Shown here: piece by piece, positions 37,881 through 47,748 of the stretch
Numbering within the stretch: the first letter of the stretch is position 1
How the letters are laid out: every line of letters starts with the position of its first letter
From: JALZVT01 sp964611345
Lineage (GTDB): Bacteria > Pseudomonadota > Gammaproteobacteria > Pseudomonadales > Azotimanducaceae
Length of the DNA: 64,000 nucleotides
Direction: 5' to 3'
Assembly (NCBI GenBank): GCA_964611345.1
Contig: CAZSYU010000010.1
Span: 1 to 64,000, forward strand
Program-made: the position numbers and the translations under genes
The notes under the pieces: generated by a model
What the model was told of the DNA's origin: nothing
Seen by the model: the letters and a program-made list of their open reading frames with translations, nothing else
Database searches by the model: none

Positions 37881-39980
37881 TTAGGCTTCCTGCTGGTAGT
37901 TCGCCACTTCCTTCATAGACAGCTTGATGCGGCCGCGAGCGTCCACATCGAGTACAACCACGTCTACCATCTGACCTTCTTCCAGGAAGTCGGTGACCTT
38001 CTCAACCCGCTCTTCAGCGATTTGCGAGATGTGCAGCAGGCCATCTTTGCCCGGAATGATGTTGATGAAGGCACCAAAGTCGACGATGCGCTCAACACGA
38101 CCGTTGTAGATGCGACCCACCTCGGCTTCCGCGGTGATTTCCTCAATGCGATTCACAGCGGCCGCTTTCGATTCACCAGTGGCGGCGTAAATACGCACGC
38201 TACCGTCGTCCTGAATGTCGATCTCCGCACCGGTTTCCTCAACAATCGAGCGAATGGTGGCACCACCCTTACCGATGATGTCGCGGATCTTGTCGGGGTG
38301 AACCTTTAGGATGGTCATAGACGGTGCGTTGTCAGAAATCTCATCACGAGACTTGTCGAGCACCTTGTTCATTTCGCCGAGGATGTGCATACGCGCTTCG
38401 TTGGCCTGCTCTAATGCAGCTTCCATGATCTCGTCGGTAATCCCCTGGATCTTGATGTCCATCTGCAGCGCGGTAACGCCTTTCGCCGTTCCCGCAACCT
38501 TGAAGTCCATATCGCCCAGGTGATCTTCATCACCCAGAATATCGGTCAGCACCGCGTAGCGATTACCTTCCTTCACCAGACCCATTGCCACACCAGCAAC
38601 TGGAGCCGTCAGAGGAACACCCGCATCCATCAGCGCCAAAGAGGTGCCACAGACAGAAGCCATCGATGAGGAACCATTCGATTCGGTGATTTCCGATACA
38701 ACCCGCAGGGTGTAAGGGAATTCTTCACCGTCTGGCAGTACCGCAGCAACACCGCGACGTGCCAGGCGACCATGGCCAATCTCACGACGCTTGGGACCAC
38801 CCATAAAGCCAGCTTCGCCCACTGAAAAAGGAGGGAAGTTGTAGTGCAGCATGAACTGATCTTTGATTGTGCCTTCCAGGCCTTCAACCAGAGCTGAATC
38901 ACGCAGCGTGCCGAGTGTGGCAACAACAATGGCCTGGGTCTCTCCACGAGTGAACACAGCGGAACCGTGGGTTTTGGCAAGCGAGCCTACCTCAACCTTA
39001 ATACCACGAACGGTACGCAGATCACGACCATCGATGCGCGGCTCACCGTCGAGGACCCGCTTGCGCACTAGCTCTTTCTCAACCTTGCCAAACAGACCGC
39101 TCAACTCGGAGGCTTCGTGCTCTGTGTCTTCCATCGACGCCATGAACGAGTCTTTAACCTCACCCATGCGCGCCTGACGTTCCATCTTGTCGGTGATGCG
39201 ATACGCAGCGCCAATGTCGGTTTCAACTTTGCTCTTTACTTCACCGAGCAACGCTTCGTTCACCGCAGGCGATTCCCAGTCCCAACGTGGCTTACCAACT
39301 TCAGCAGCCAGTGCGTTGATCTCGTCGATTACAACCTGCATTTCCTGATGACAGAACAGTACACCACCCAGCATCTGATCTTCAGTGAGCTCTTTTGCTT
39401 CTGATTCAACCATCAACACAGCGTCTTTGGTGCCTGCTACAACCATGTTGAGACCTGAGGTTTCAAGCGCCTCAAAGCCAGGGTTCAGCAAGTAAGTGCC
39501 GTCTTTGAAGCCAACCCGCGCACAGGCGATAGGGCCGTCGAACGGAATGCCGGAAATGGCCAGAGCGGCAGAGGCGCCAATCATGCCAATCACATCAGCA
39601 TCCATGTCTTTTTCAACCGACATTACCGTGCAGATCACCTGCACTTCATTCATAAACCCCTTGGGGAAGAGCGGTCGAATGGGACGGTCGATCAAACGCG
39701 ATGTCAGCGTTTCTTTCTCGGTTGGCCGACCTTCACGCCGGAAGAAACCGCCTGGAATTTTACCAGCGGCGTATGTCTTTTCCTGGTAGTTAACCGTTAA
39801 CGGGAAGAAGGGCTGGCCAGGCTTTGCGTTTTTGTTGCCAACAACGGTACACAGCACAACGGTCTCGCCCATGCTCGCCATTATGGCTCCAGTAGCCTGA
39901 CGAGCTATGCCGCCGGTTTCAAGCACAACGGTATGGTCGCCGTACTTAAATTCTCTCTTTACTATATTCATATCAATCAT
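37881..39980 (-). CDS. pnp: Polynucleotide phosphorylase
   Basis: Phosphorolytic 3'-5' exoribonuclease and degradosome partner, 699 aa. Two RNase PH-like domains (GDHTVVLETGGIARQATGAI; the second with FPPFSVGEAGFMGGPKRREIGHG), a KH domain (IIGKGGATIRSIVEETGA) and a C-terminal S1 domain (VGRIYNGRVERIVDFGAFI) are in order. The ATG at 39980 has AGGA seven bases upstream; an ATG three codons later is an alternative. Pairing with rpsO is universal in gammaproteobacteria. Confidence 0.98.
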   Translation of the reverse strand: MIDMNIVKREFKYGDHTVVLETGGIARQATGAIMASMGETVVLCTVVGNKNAKPGQPFFPLTVNYQEKTYAAGKIPGGFFRREGRPTEKETLTSRLIDRPIRPLFPKGFMNEVQVICTVMSVEKDMDADVIGMIGASAALAISGIPFDGPIACARVGFKDGTYLLNPGFEALETSGLNMVVAGTKDAVLMVESEAKELTEDQMLGGVLFCHQEMQVVIDEINALAAEVGKPRWDWESPAVNEALLGEVKSKVETDIGAAYRITDKMERQARMGEVKDSFMASMEDTEHEASELSGLFGKVEKELVRKRVLDGEPRIDGRDLRTVRGIKVEVGSLAKTHGSAVFTRGETQAIVVATLGTLRDSALVEGLEGTIKDQFMLHYNFPPFSVGEAGFMGGPKRREIGHGRLARRGVAAVLPDGEEFPYTLRVVSEITESNGSSSMASVCGTSLALMDAGVPLTAPVAGVAMGLVKEGNRYAVLTDILGDEDHLGDMDFKVAGTAKGVTALQMDIKIQGITDEIMEAALEQANEARMHILGEMNKVLDKSRDEISDNAPSMTILKVHPDKIRDIIGKGGATIRSIVEETGAEIDIQDDGSVRIYAATGESKAAAVNRIEEITAEAEVGRIYNGRVERIVDFGAFINIIPGKDGLLHISQIAEERVEKVTDFLEEGQMVDVVVLDVDARGRIKLSMKEVANYQQEA

Positions 39981-39998
39981 GTTCTTTTCCTATACACC

Positions 39999-40268
39999 CT
40001 ATCTACGTAGACCAAGGCGCTTAATTAGATCCGCATATCTTTCTGCGTCTTTCTTTTTTAGATAATCCAGTAACTTCCTGCGCTGGTTCACCATGCGAAT
40101 CAAACCCCGACGGGAGTGGTGATCTTTTTTATGATCCTTAAAGTGGTCTTGCAGTGAGTTGATATTGTGTGTCAGCAAAGCGACCTGGACTTCTGGCGAC
40201 CCTGTGTCGCTCTCATCACGCTTGTACTCATTAACAATTTCGTTCTTCTTCTCGGCTGATAAAGCCAT
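39999..40268 (-). CDS. rpsO: 30S ribosomal protein S15
   Basis: Primary 16S-binding protein, 89 aa from the ATG at 40268, which has a strong GGAGG site. Typical segments: DTGSPEVQVALLT, INSLQDHFKDHKKDHHSRRGL and RRKLLDYLKKKD. The frame is open four residues upstream, without support. Confidence 0.98.
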   Translation of the reverse strand: MALSAEKKNEIVNEYKRDESDTGSPEVQVALLTHNINSLQDHFKDHKKDHHSRRGLIRMVNQRRKLLDYLKKKDAERYADLIKRLGLRR

Positions 40269-40335
40269 AGTTACCTCCAATCAATGTGCAAATACCCTTC
40301 ACGAACAACCGTGCACACGTACAGTCATTCGGGTT

Positions 40336-41259
40336 TTAGTTAACGACAAGTCGCCTGGGGGCCACTCGTCCGTCATCCATTACTTCGCCAATACCAATGA
40401 AAATTCCACCTTCATCGCTACTGGCAGATTCCGTCAGTCTCACCCAGCCTTCAGTTGGCGCATGCGCCACCTGTACGGGTTGCCCCTGACGAACATAAAA
40501 ACTGCTGCTTTCAGACAGCTTCACTTCAGGCCATTCACTTACGGCCGTTGCGACGGGCATTAGCAGGTCGTCGAGGTTACCCTCCTGACTGGCCGTTTCC
40601 AGTTGCGCCATGGTGACCAAATCGGCCTCGTTATAAGGTCCTGCCTTTAACCGGCGCAGCTCAATAACGTGAGCACCACACCCAAGCACCTCACCAAGAT
40701 CTTCAGCAATACTGCGAACGTAGGTGCCTTTCGAGCAGTGAATTTTCACCAGCAAGGTGTCATCGGTGCGCTCCAACAGTTCGTTGGAATAGACGGTCAC
40801 CTGACGCGCCTCACGCTCCACTTCAATACCCTGGCGCGCTAGCTTGTAGAGTGGCTGGCCATTGTGTTTGAGCGCCGAATACATTGAGGGCACCTGGCTA
40901 ATCTCGCCGCGAAACTGCTCCAAGGCAGCGTCGACTTGCTCGTCGGTTAAGTCCGGCACAGGCTTTTCGGCGATGACGTCGCCTTCCGCATCACCAGTGG
41001 CTGTCGCAATACCAAGCTTGAAACGCGCGAGATACACCTTGTCCGAGGACAGCAAGTACTGCGAAAACTTGGTGGCCTCACCAAAGCACAACGGCAAAAC
41101 ACCCGTAGCAAGCGGGTCGAGGCTGCCCGTATGGCCCACTTTTCGCGCACCATAAAGACGCTTGGCAAACTGCACAACCTCGTTTGAACTTGAGCCGACT
41201 TCTTTGTCGACAATCAATACGCCGCTAATGTTGCGGCCCCTGTTTCTGCCACGCCCCAT
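40336..41259 (-). CDS. truB: tRNA pseudouridine(55) synthase
   Basis: Makes pseudouridine 55 in the T-loop of tRNAs. The catalytic aspartate lies in GHTGSLDPLATGVLPLC; GVLIVDKEVGSSSNEVVQ and the PUA-like C-terminal region follow family order; 307 aa. Its ATG overlaps the rbfA stop (TAATG). Confidence 0.97.
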   Translation of the reverse strand: MGRGRNRGRNISGVLIVDKEVGSSSNEVVQFAKRLYGARKVGHTGSLDPLATGVLPLCFGEATKFSQYLLSSDKVYLARFKLGIATATGDAEGDVIAEKPVPDLTDEQVDAALEQFRGEISQVPSMYSALKHNGQPLYKLARQGIEVEREARQVTVYSNELLERTDDTLLVKIHCSKGTYVRSIAEDLGEVLGCGAHVIELRRLKAGPYNEADLVTMAQLETASQEGNLDDLLMPVATAVSEWPEVKLSESSSFYVRQGQPVQVAHAPTEGWVRLTESASSDEGGIFIGIGEVMDDGRVAPRRLVVN

Positions 41260-41687
41260 TAAGTGTCGGCTCCGGAACCAGGCTGTGAATCAGGCTGCAA
41301 ATCCGAACTTGATGCAGCATTTGCTTCATCTTGGGCCACAGCCTTTTGAATAAGGGCGTCTAATCTTGGTCCTTCTTCAGATAATTTATCGTAATGAAAA
41401 CGTGGCTTTGGTGTGGTGCGCATGCTGTGACGTTTCGCGAGCGTTGAACGAAAAAAACCGGCAGCACCGTTTAACGCTGTGATCAAATCAGCCTGTTCTT
41501 CGGGCGATTGGGTGTTATACGACGACACGTACACTTCCGCATACGAGAGATCACGACTGACCTTCACATCGTTAACACTCACAAAAGATACTCGGGGATC
41601 GCGCATTTCAAGACGAATAATCTGCGAGAGCTCGTCGCGTACAAAATCGGCAACACGAACCTCACGACTGGACTCTCTCTTTTGCAC
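41259..41687 (-). CDS. rbfA: 30S ribosome-binding factor A
   Basis: KH-like factor for 30S maturation and cold adaptation. From the GTG at 41687 the protein is 142 aa with VADFVRDELSQIIRLEMRDPR and AEVYVS in the expected places; the frame is open to 41774, but those residues overlap infB and are not conserved. The C-terminal about 20 residues are a polar S/D/Q tail. It lies between infB and truB as usual. Confidence 0.95.
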   Translation of the reverse strand: MQKRESSREVRVADFVRDELSQIIRLEMRDPRVSFVSVNDVKVSRDLSYAEVYVSSYNTQSPEEQADLITALNGAAGFFRSTLAKRHSMRTTPKPRFHYDKLSEEGPRLDALIQKAVAQDEANAASSSDLQPDSQPGSGADT

Positions 41688-41709
41688 GATTAGACGACTA
41701 CCGCGTGAC

Positions 41710-44430
41710 TCATGAGAGCTCTCGCGCGACTTCCGTCGATTCGAACACTTCGATCTGGTCACCCGGTTTGACATCAGTGTAGTTCTTCACACCAATACCG
41801 CACTCGGTACCGCTACGCACTTCGTTAACATCATCCTTGAAACGCCGCAGCGACTCTAGCTCCCCTTCGAAAATAACCACGTTGTCACGCAGCACACGAA
41901 TCTTCTTGCTGCGATAGACCGTGCCTTCGGTAACCATACAACCCGCGATTTGGCCGAACTTTGGCGAGCGGAATACATCTCGTACCTCGGCAATGCCTAC
42001 GATCTCTTCGCGAATTTCTGGCGCCAGCATGCCTGACAGAATTTGCGTTACATCATCGAGCAATTCGTAGATCACGCTGTAATAGCGCAAGTCCATGCCT
42101 TCTCGTTCGATAAAGGTCTTGGCAGTACTATCGGCGCGCACATTAAAGCCAAATATCGCAGCACCGTAGGTGAGCGCCATGTTTGCATCCGACTCTGTGA
42201 TGCCACCAACGCCAGAACCAAGAATTTGCACCGACACTTCGTCGTTACCAATACCGGCACAAGCCTGGATGATTGCCTCGAGCGAGCCGCGTACATCGGC
42301 CTTAACAACCAGCTTAAGAACGCGTTTATCGCCGTCTTGCATGTTCGCGAACATGTTCTCAATCTTGGCGGCCTGTTGCTGCGCCTGACGTTGTTCCGTG
42401 AGCTTGTCAGCCCGGAACTCGGCAAGTTCCCGCGCCTGCTTTTCATCGGTCACAACCCCAAATTCATCGCCAGCGCCCGGTGTGCCATTGAGACCTAACA
42501 CTTCAACCGGCATAGATGGGCCTGCGGATTTAACCTGCGCGCCCTTGTCGTCGATCATGGCGCGAACCCGACCGTGGAATTCACCAGCAAGAATAATGTC
42601 GCCTTGCTTCAGCGTGCCATTTTGCACTAACACGGTAGCAACCGGACCACGTCCGCGATCGAGTCGCGATTCGATGACTACGCCGCGTCCGGGGGCATCC
42701 GGAACCGCTTCCAGCTCAAGCAACTCAGCTTGCAGCAGCACAGATTCGAGCAGCGCATCAATGCCTTCGCCCGTAATCGCACTCACTGGCATAAATTGCG
42801 TATCACCGCCCCAGTCTTCTGGAATCACTTCGATAGCGGCCAGCTCATTCTTGACACGCTCAGCGTCGGCACCCTCCAGATCCATCTTATTCACCGCAAC
42901 AACCAATGGCACCTCAGCCGCTTTAGCGTGCTGCACGGCTTCTTTGGTTTGTGGCATCACACCATCATCGGCAGCCACTACCAGGATGACTACATCCGTA
43001 GACTTGGCGCCACGAGCCCGCATGGAGGTAAAGGCCGCGTGTCCGGGCGTATCAATAAAGCTGATCTGCCCCTGCGGAATTTCAACGTTATAAGCGCCTA
43101 TGTGCTGCGTTATACCACCCGCCTCGCCAGAGGTTACGCGTGCCTTGCGAATGTAGTCGAGCAAAGAGGTCTTACCGTGGTCAACGTGACCCATAACTGT
43201 GACAACCGGTGGCCGCGGCTCTGCGTCACCAACAATTGCCAACTGCTGCTCTAGTGCCTCTTCGATGGCATCGTCAGAAACGATGGTAACCGTGTGGCCC
43301 ATCTCTTCGACCACCAGTGTCGCGGTATCCTGATCGAGCACCTGGTTGATGGTGGCCATTACACCCAGCCCCATCAACACCTTGATTACTTCGCCGGCCT
43401 TAATCGACATACGCTGAGCGAGCTCGCCCACGGTAATGACATCACCCAGTTCAACTTCGATTTGCTTGAACTCGGTAGGCTTCTCAAAATCACCGCCCTG
43501 CATTTCGACATGCACCGTAGTAGCGCGGCGTTTGGTGCGACGCTTGTCACCTTTCAGCGACAGTTCGCGACGACCGCCGCGACCGCGGGGACCACCGCGC
43601 TCCCGACGATGCTTGTCTTTATCTTTACCTGCACCGCGACGCCCACCTTTTTCAGCGGCTTGCACTTCGGCCTGGGCCTTGGCAGCTTGCTCGGCTGGTG
43701 ATTCTTGCTCGGGCGCAGCTGCGGCGGCCGCTTTACGTTTGCGTTGGGTTTCTTCCTCGGCAATACGCTGACGTTCTTTCTCTTCCCGGGCGCGAGCCAC
43801 ACTTTCTTTGCGGGATTCTGCTTCGCGCCTGGATTGCTCAGACGCTGCGATTCGGGAGTTTTCGATTTCTCGGTTGCGCAGCCGTTCCTGCTCTACCGCG
43901 CTGAGCCTTCTGGGCTTGTCAGACTCTTCATCCTCTGCAACCGGTTCTGGTTCGGGCTCGGACAAAACTTCCGGTTCAGCAGCGACAACTTCTTCTGTAC
44001 CGGGTGCATCAGCCACCTCAGGGGCTTCAACGGGCTCAGGCACTTCCGCCTGCGGCGTTTCAACCACAGGTTCTTCTACAGGTACAGGAGCCTCTTCAAC
44101 AACCTCTTTGGCAGGCTCAGGTGGAAGCTCACTACGCTTGACGAAGGTTCGCTTCTTGCGAACCTCCACGTTTACCGTGCGACCACCACGGCCGCCCCCC
44201 GTTTTCAGGGTGGCGGACTGCTTGCGTCGCATGGTGATTTGCTTCGGCTTCGAGTCTGACGTATCCCCGTGCGATTTACGCAGCGACATCAGTAGAGTCT
44301 TCTTCTGCTCGTCTGTAACCACGTCGTTTTCAGTGGTGTGAGGCAGGCCCGCGTCTTTCATCTGTGAAAGCAGACGCTCAACCGGTGCACCAACTGTCTC
44401 TGCGAGTTGTTTGACCGTTTGTTCCGACAT
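41710..44430 (-). CDS. infB: Translation initiation factor IF-2
   Basis: GTPase that brings fMet-tRNA to the 30S subunit, 906 aa. The N-terminal third is charged and low in complexity (E/P/A/V segment about 95-175, then R/E/Q/K segment). The G domain shows GHVDHGKTSLLDYI, DTPGHAAF and NKMD. The EF-Tu-like and C-terminal initiator tRNA-binding domains follow. The ATG at 44430 has AGAGGA upstream. Co-transcribed with nusA and rimP. Confidence 0.98.
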   Translation of the reverse strand: MSEQTVKQLAETVGAPVERLLSQMKDAGLPHTTENDVVTDEQKKTLLMSLRKSHGDTSDSKPKQITMRRKQSATLKTGGGRGGRTVNVEVRKKRTFVKRSELPPEPAKEVVEEAPVPVEEPVVETPQAEVPEPVEAPEVADAPGTEEVVAAEPEVLSEPEPEPVAEDEESDKPRRLSAVEQERLRNREIENSRIAASEQSRREAESRKESVARAREEKERQRIAEEETQRKRKAAAAAAPEQESPAEQAAKAQAEVQAAEKGGRRGAGKDKDKHRRERGGPRGRGGRRELSLKGDKRRTKRRATTVHVEMQGGDFEKPTEFKQIEVELGDVITVGELAQRMSIKAGEVIKVLMGLGVMATINQVLDQDTATLVVEEMGHTVTIVSDDAIEEALEQQLAIVGDAEPRPPVVTVMGHVDHGKTSLLDYIRKARVTSGEAGGITQHIGAYNVEIPQGQISFIDTPGHAAFTSMRARGAKSTDVVILVVAADDGVMPQTKEAVQHAKAAEVPLVVAVNKMDLEGADAERVKNELAAIEVIPEDWGGDTQFMPVSAITGEGIDALLESVLLQAELLELEAVPDAPGRGVVIESRLDRGRGPVATVLVQNGTLKQGDIILAGEFHGRVRAMIDDKGAQVKSAGPSMPVEVLGLNGTPGAGDEFGVVTDEKQARELAEFRADKLTEQRQAQQQAAKIENMFANMQDGDKRVLKLVVKADVRGSLEAIIQACAGIGNDEVSVQILGSGVGGITESDANMALTYGAAIFGFNVRADSTAKTFIEREGMDLRYYSVIYELLDDVTQILSGMLAPEIREEIVGIAEVRDVFRSPKFGQIAGCMVTEGTVYRSKKIRVLRDNVVIFEGELESLRRFKDDVNEVRSGTECGIGVKNYTDVKPGDQIEVFESTEVARELS

Positions 44431-44492
44431 TCTTTTCCTCTTACCTGCCTGCTAGCTCGTTACCGCGTACTGTTATCAAGATCCGATCGCCC

Positions 44493-46016
44493 TTAGGCCG
44501 CCGTCTCCTCAGTATCTGCATCTTCCTCAAACCACGGTGCTCGCGCTGTCATAATCAACGCGGCCGCTTTTTCTTCACCGAGCTCTTCTTCAATATCCAG
44601 TAGATCTGGCACACCCAGATCCGCCAGATCTTCCATAGTGACCACTTCGTTGGCCGCAAGCTTGAATGCAAGCGTACGTTCCATGCCTTCCATGTTCAGC
44701 AAATCGTCGGCCGGTTGCACATCGCCAAGGGCTTCTTCAGACGCGAGATCACGCGTCAAAATGGCGTCCTTGGCGCGGTTGCGCAGCTCTTCAACGATCT
44801 CTTCATCCAGTCCGTCGATCGCCAGCAACTCCTCTTTAGGAACATAGGCCACTTCATCAACAGTGGTAAAACCTTCTTCAACCAAAACCCCGGCCATGTC
44901 TTCATCGACACCCAGGCTATCCATAAAGTCGCCGACGTACGTCTTGGCTTCTTCTTCTTGCTTCGCGATCGCATCATCTTCGGTCATGATGTTCAGCTTC
45001 CAGCCGGTCAAATCGCTCGCCAGGCGCACATTCTGACCGCCGCGACCAATCGCCTGCGCAAGATTATCTTCGCTAACCGCAATATCCATTTCATGCGTGT
45101 CTTCGTCGAGCATGATGGATTCAACTTCGGCGGGCGCCATGGCATTAATCGCAAGCTGCGCCGCGTTTTCGTTCCAGGGCACAATATCGATGCGCTCACC
45201 GGCGAGCTCGCCAGATACTGCCTGCACCCGCGAACCGCGCATACCTACACAAGCACCTACCGGATCGATGCGTCCATCATTGGTGTGTACCGCAATCTTT
45301 GCGCGCGAGCCCGGATCACGAGCCGCGCCACGAATCTCGATGATGTCTTCGGAAATTTCAGGCACTTCCACCTTAAACAGCTCGATCAACATCTCAGGTG
45401 AGGTGCGGGTCAGCAGCAACTGCGGACCACGAGCTTCGGGCTGGATTTCTTTCAGCAACGCTCGCAAGCGATCACCAATCCGAAACGTTTCCCGAGGAAT
45501 AAGCGCATCACGCAGCAAAATGGCCTCAGCGTTGTTGCCTAAATCGACAATCACCGTGTCGCGACCGGTTTTCTTAACCGTGCCACTCACCAGCGTGTTC
45601 AGCTTGGGTGTGTATTCCTCAACCACCATCGCGCGCTCAGCCTCACGCACTTTCTGCACAATCACCTGCTTTGCAGTCTGTGCAGCAATGCGGCCAAACT
45701 CGACCGACTCAACAGGCTCCTCATAGAAGTCGCCGAGCTGCAAGGATTCATCCTTTTCCTGCGCCTGGTCAACCGTCAGGTTGGCCTCAGAGTTAAACTC
45801 TTCCACTTCAAGAATATTAACGATTTCCCAAGTGCGGAAAGTTTCGTAATCGCCGCTGTCGCGGTCGATCGCAACGCGAAACTCTGACTCTTCGCCGTAT
45901 TTCTTTTTAGTTGCCGTGGCTAGCGCGAGCTCAATGGCACCAAAGATCACATCTTTAGCAACACCCTTCTCGTGGGCTACAGTTTCTACCACCAACAGTA
46001 CTTCTTTACCGTTCAT
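44493..46016 (-). CDS. nusA: Transcription termination/antitermination protein NusA
   Basis: RNA polymerase-binding elongation factor, 507 aa. N-terminal domain, S1 (TLVSGTVKKTGRDTVIVDLG), KH1/KH2 (VGACVGMRGSRVQAVSGELAGERID; AIGRGGQNVRLASDLTGW) and two C-terminal acidic helix-hairpin repeats are in the standard order. Its ATG overlaps the rimP stop by 4 nt. It acts in antitermination at boxA leaders such as that at the left end of this window. Confidence 0.98.
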   Translation of the reverse strand: MNGKEVLLVVETVAHEKGVAKDVIFGAIELALATATKKKYGEESEFRVAIDRDSGDYETFRTWEIVNILEVEEFNSEANLTVDQAQEKDESLQLGDFYEEPVESVEFGRIAAQTAKQVIVQKVREAERAMVVEEYTPKLNTLVSGTVKKTGRDTVIVDLGNNAEAILLRDALIPRETFRIGDRLRALLKEIQPEARGPQLLLTRTSPEMLIELFKVEVPEISEDIIEIRGAARDPGSRAKIAVHTNDGRIDPVGACVGMRGSRVQAVSGELAGERIDIVPWNENAAQLAINAMAPAEVESIMLDEDTHEMDIAVSEDNLAQAIGRGGQNVRLASDLTGWKLNIMTEDDAIAKQEEEAKTYVGDFMDSLGVDEDMAGVLVEEGFTTVDEVAYVPKEELLAIDGLDEEIVEELRNRAKDAILTRDLASEEALGDVQPADDLLNMEGMERTLAFKLAANEVVTMEDLADLGVPDLLDIEEELGEEKAAALIMTARAPWFEEDADTEETAA

Positions 46017-46594
46017 GCATTCTTTTCCGGTTGGCGACCTGCTTTGCCCTTGGCGGGCTTGCGGTCAGACTCGTCAAAAGTGGGCACTACCTGTGCCTTC
46101 TGAATTGTTTCGATGGGCAGTAAAAATTCTTCCCCATCGATTTGAATGACCGCTTCGTTGTCTTCTACGCCAACGAGCTGGCCAACAAATTTTTTGCGTC
46201 CGTCGAATGGAAAACTCAATCGAACGTCTAGCATCTCACCCACCATCCGCGTGTACTGCTCGGGATGGAACAACTGTCGATCAAGGCCCGGCGAGCTCAC
46301 CTCAAGGGTGTATTCGCCGTTGATTGCCTCTTCTACGTCTAAAAGCTCACTCACCTGACGCGATACCCGTTCACAGTCATCGATAGAGATGCCTGCCTGG
46401 GTCTCTGGTGCGGCCTCAACAGCACAAGCGTTGGACTCTTTCTCCAGGTCTTTCTCTATATAGACACGCAACACTGAATGTTTGCCTTGCGACAAATAGT
46501 TGATACCCCACACGCGACAGCCGAGCGCCACTACTGTGGGCTCGATCAACTCTTCAATTTGTCGCTCGCGGCGATTCAATTCACCTGGCTCCAT
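46013..46594 (-). CDS. rimP: Ribosome maturation factor RimP
   Basis: Needed for 30S assembly. The N-terminal domain (IEPTVVALGCRVWGINYL), SIDDCERVSRQVSELLD and the signature YTLEVSSPGLDRQL are clear. At 193 aa it is longer than E. coli RimP (about 150); the excess is an insert of about 20 residues after VYIEKDLEKES and a basic tail. First coding gene of the nusA operon, after two tRNA genes. Confidence 0.93.
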   Translation of the reverse strand: MEPGELNRRERQIEELIEPTVVALGCRVWGINYLSQGKHSVLRVYIEKDLEKESNACAVEAAPETQAGISIDDCERVSRQVSELLDVEEAINGEYTLEVSSPGLDRQLFHPEQYTRMVGEMLDVRLSFPFDGRKKFVGQLVGVEDNEAVIQIDGEEFLLPIETIQKAQVVPTFDESDRKPAKGKAGRQPEKNA

Positions 46595-46954
46595 TACCTA
46601 TCAATGCAACGACTACCCAACACAAGGTTAGATTTCCGTCTGACCGGGATATCTGACTCCGAACACGGCGCCTGTCGTTTGATCTAATACTTGGGTAATC
46701 AGATCGACACATTGGGCAGCTCGCCCCAGTCGAATGCGGGCGCCCAACCGATGCGGTGAGCCACCCTTGAATGTGAGCGGCGCCGCGGTAACAGGACCGC
46801 ATCCGACATCACATCTATGTTGTCATCGACAGCTTGCACTCATCGGCCTAACCGATCAGCTCAGCGCTGCCTGAACACGTCCTGTGCTAAAAGACCCTTG
46901 GTTCCAGCTGCCAGCAAAGGCTGTCAGCCCAGAAGAAAGAGGCTTTCCAGAACT
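46595..46954 (-). other. Leader region between tRNA-fMet and rimP
   Basis: About 360 bp without a gene. Downstream of the tRNA there is a weak hairpin (CTGACAGC/GCTGGCAG near 46905-46925) with no T-run. The rest presumably carries the rimP-nusA leader and promoter. I found no convincing -35/-10 pair and no open frame with protein-like sequence. Confidence 0.5.
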
Positions 46955-47031
<77 letters not shown>

Positions 47032-47111
47032 TCAGCGAAGGCGGAGTATACATCTATGCAACCCATAGGCAACAGTCTGAAAATGGTTGGGAGGAGCGGG
47101 TATTTGAAGCT

Positions 47112-47198
47112 TGGTGCCGAAGGCGAGACTCGAACTCGCACGCCCGTAAGAGCACTACCCCCTCAAGGTAGCGTGTCTACCAATTCCACCACTTCGGC
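47112..47198 (-). tRNA. tRNA-Leu (GAG)
   Basis: 87-nt class II tRNA with GCCGAAG/CTTCGGC acceptor, CTTGAGG anticodon loop (GAG), a long variable arm (TGCTCTTACGGGCGT region), TTCGAGTCTC T-arm and encoded CCA. Located between secG and tRNA-fMet as in many gammaproteobacteria. Confidence 0.97.
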
Positions 47199-47239
47199 AT
47201 GAAGCTTGTTCGGTCCTGCATGACGCGGGTTGAGGGCCC

Positions 47240-47692
47240 CTAGACGTCAGGAATGTCGGAATCTACCGCTTCCGTTTCTCCAGTCAACTCTTGCGCATCA
47301 ATTTGGGGAATATCGGTATCCAGCTCGGGAGCCAAATCGGGAAGGTCGGTGAGGTCTGGCAGCTCTGCCACAGGTTCAGCCTCTTCGCTCAGACCAGAGA
47401 CGGGCGCGGTGATTTGGGGCATGCCCAGATCAGACAGCGCACCGGCACGCTCTTTCGCCGTATAAGCCAGGCCAAAGGCAATAAAAAAGAAGCCAACGGC
47501 TAACCAGGTGGTAAGGCGAGCCAAAAACGACGTTGACCCTGCACTGCCAAACATGGTGTTCGATGAGCCACCACCAAAGGCCGCGCCAACGTCAGCACCC
47601 TTGCCTTGTTGAATGAGAATCAGTACGCCAAGCGCAACCGCATCAACCACCAACAAGGTGAGCAGGATATTTTCCAAATTTTCTAACGACAT
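47240..47692 (-). CDS. secG: Preprotein translocase subunit SecG
   Basis: Small inner-membrane component of SecYEG. Two membrane helices (LLTLLVVDAVALGVLILIQ and LTTWLAVGFFFIAFGLAY) flank the conserved loop QQGKGADVGAAFGGGSSNTMFGS. The cytoplasmic tail is long and very acidic, with D/E/P/L-rich sequence over about the last 65 residues (150 aa in total, against about 110 in E. coli). The first 85 residues are fully typical. Confidence 0.96.
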   Translation of the reverse strand: MSLENLENILLTLLVVDAVALGVLILIQQGKGADVGAAFGGGSSNTMFGSAGSTSFLARLTTWLAVGFFFIAFGLAYTAKERAGALSDLGMPQITAPVSGLSEEAEPVAELPDLTDLPDLAPELDTDIPQIDAQELTGETEAVDSDIPDV

Positions 47693-47748
47693 TATCTAAC
47701 CTCTACACCAGAGACTTGGCGCGACCAGAGATCTCGGGGACGCGGAGA

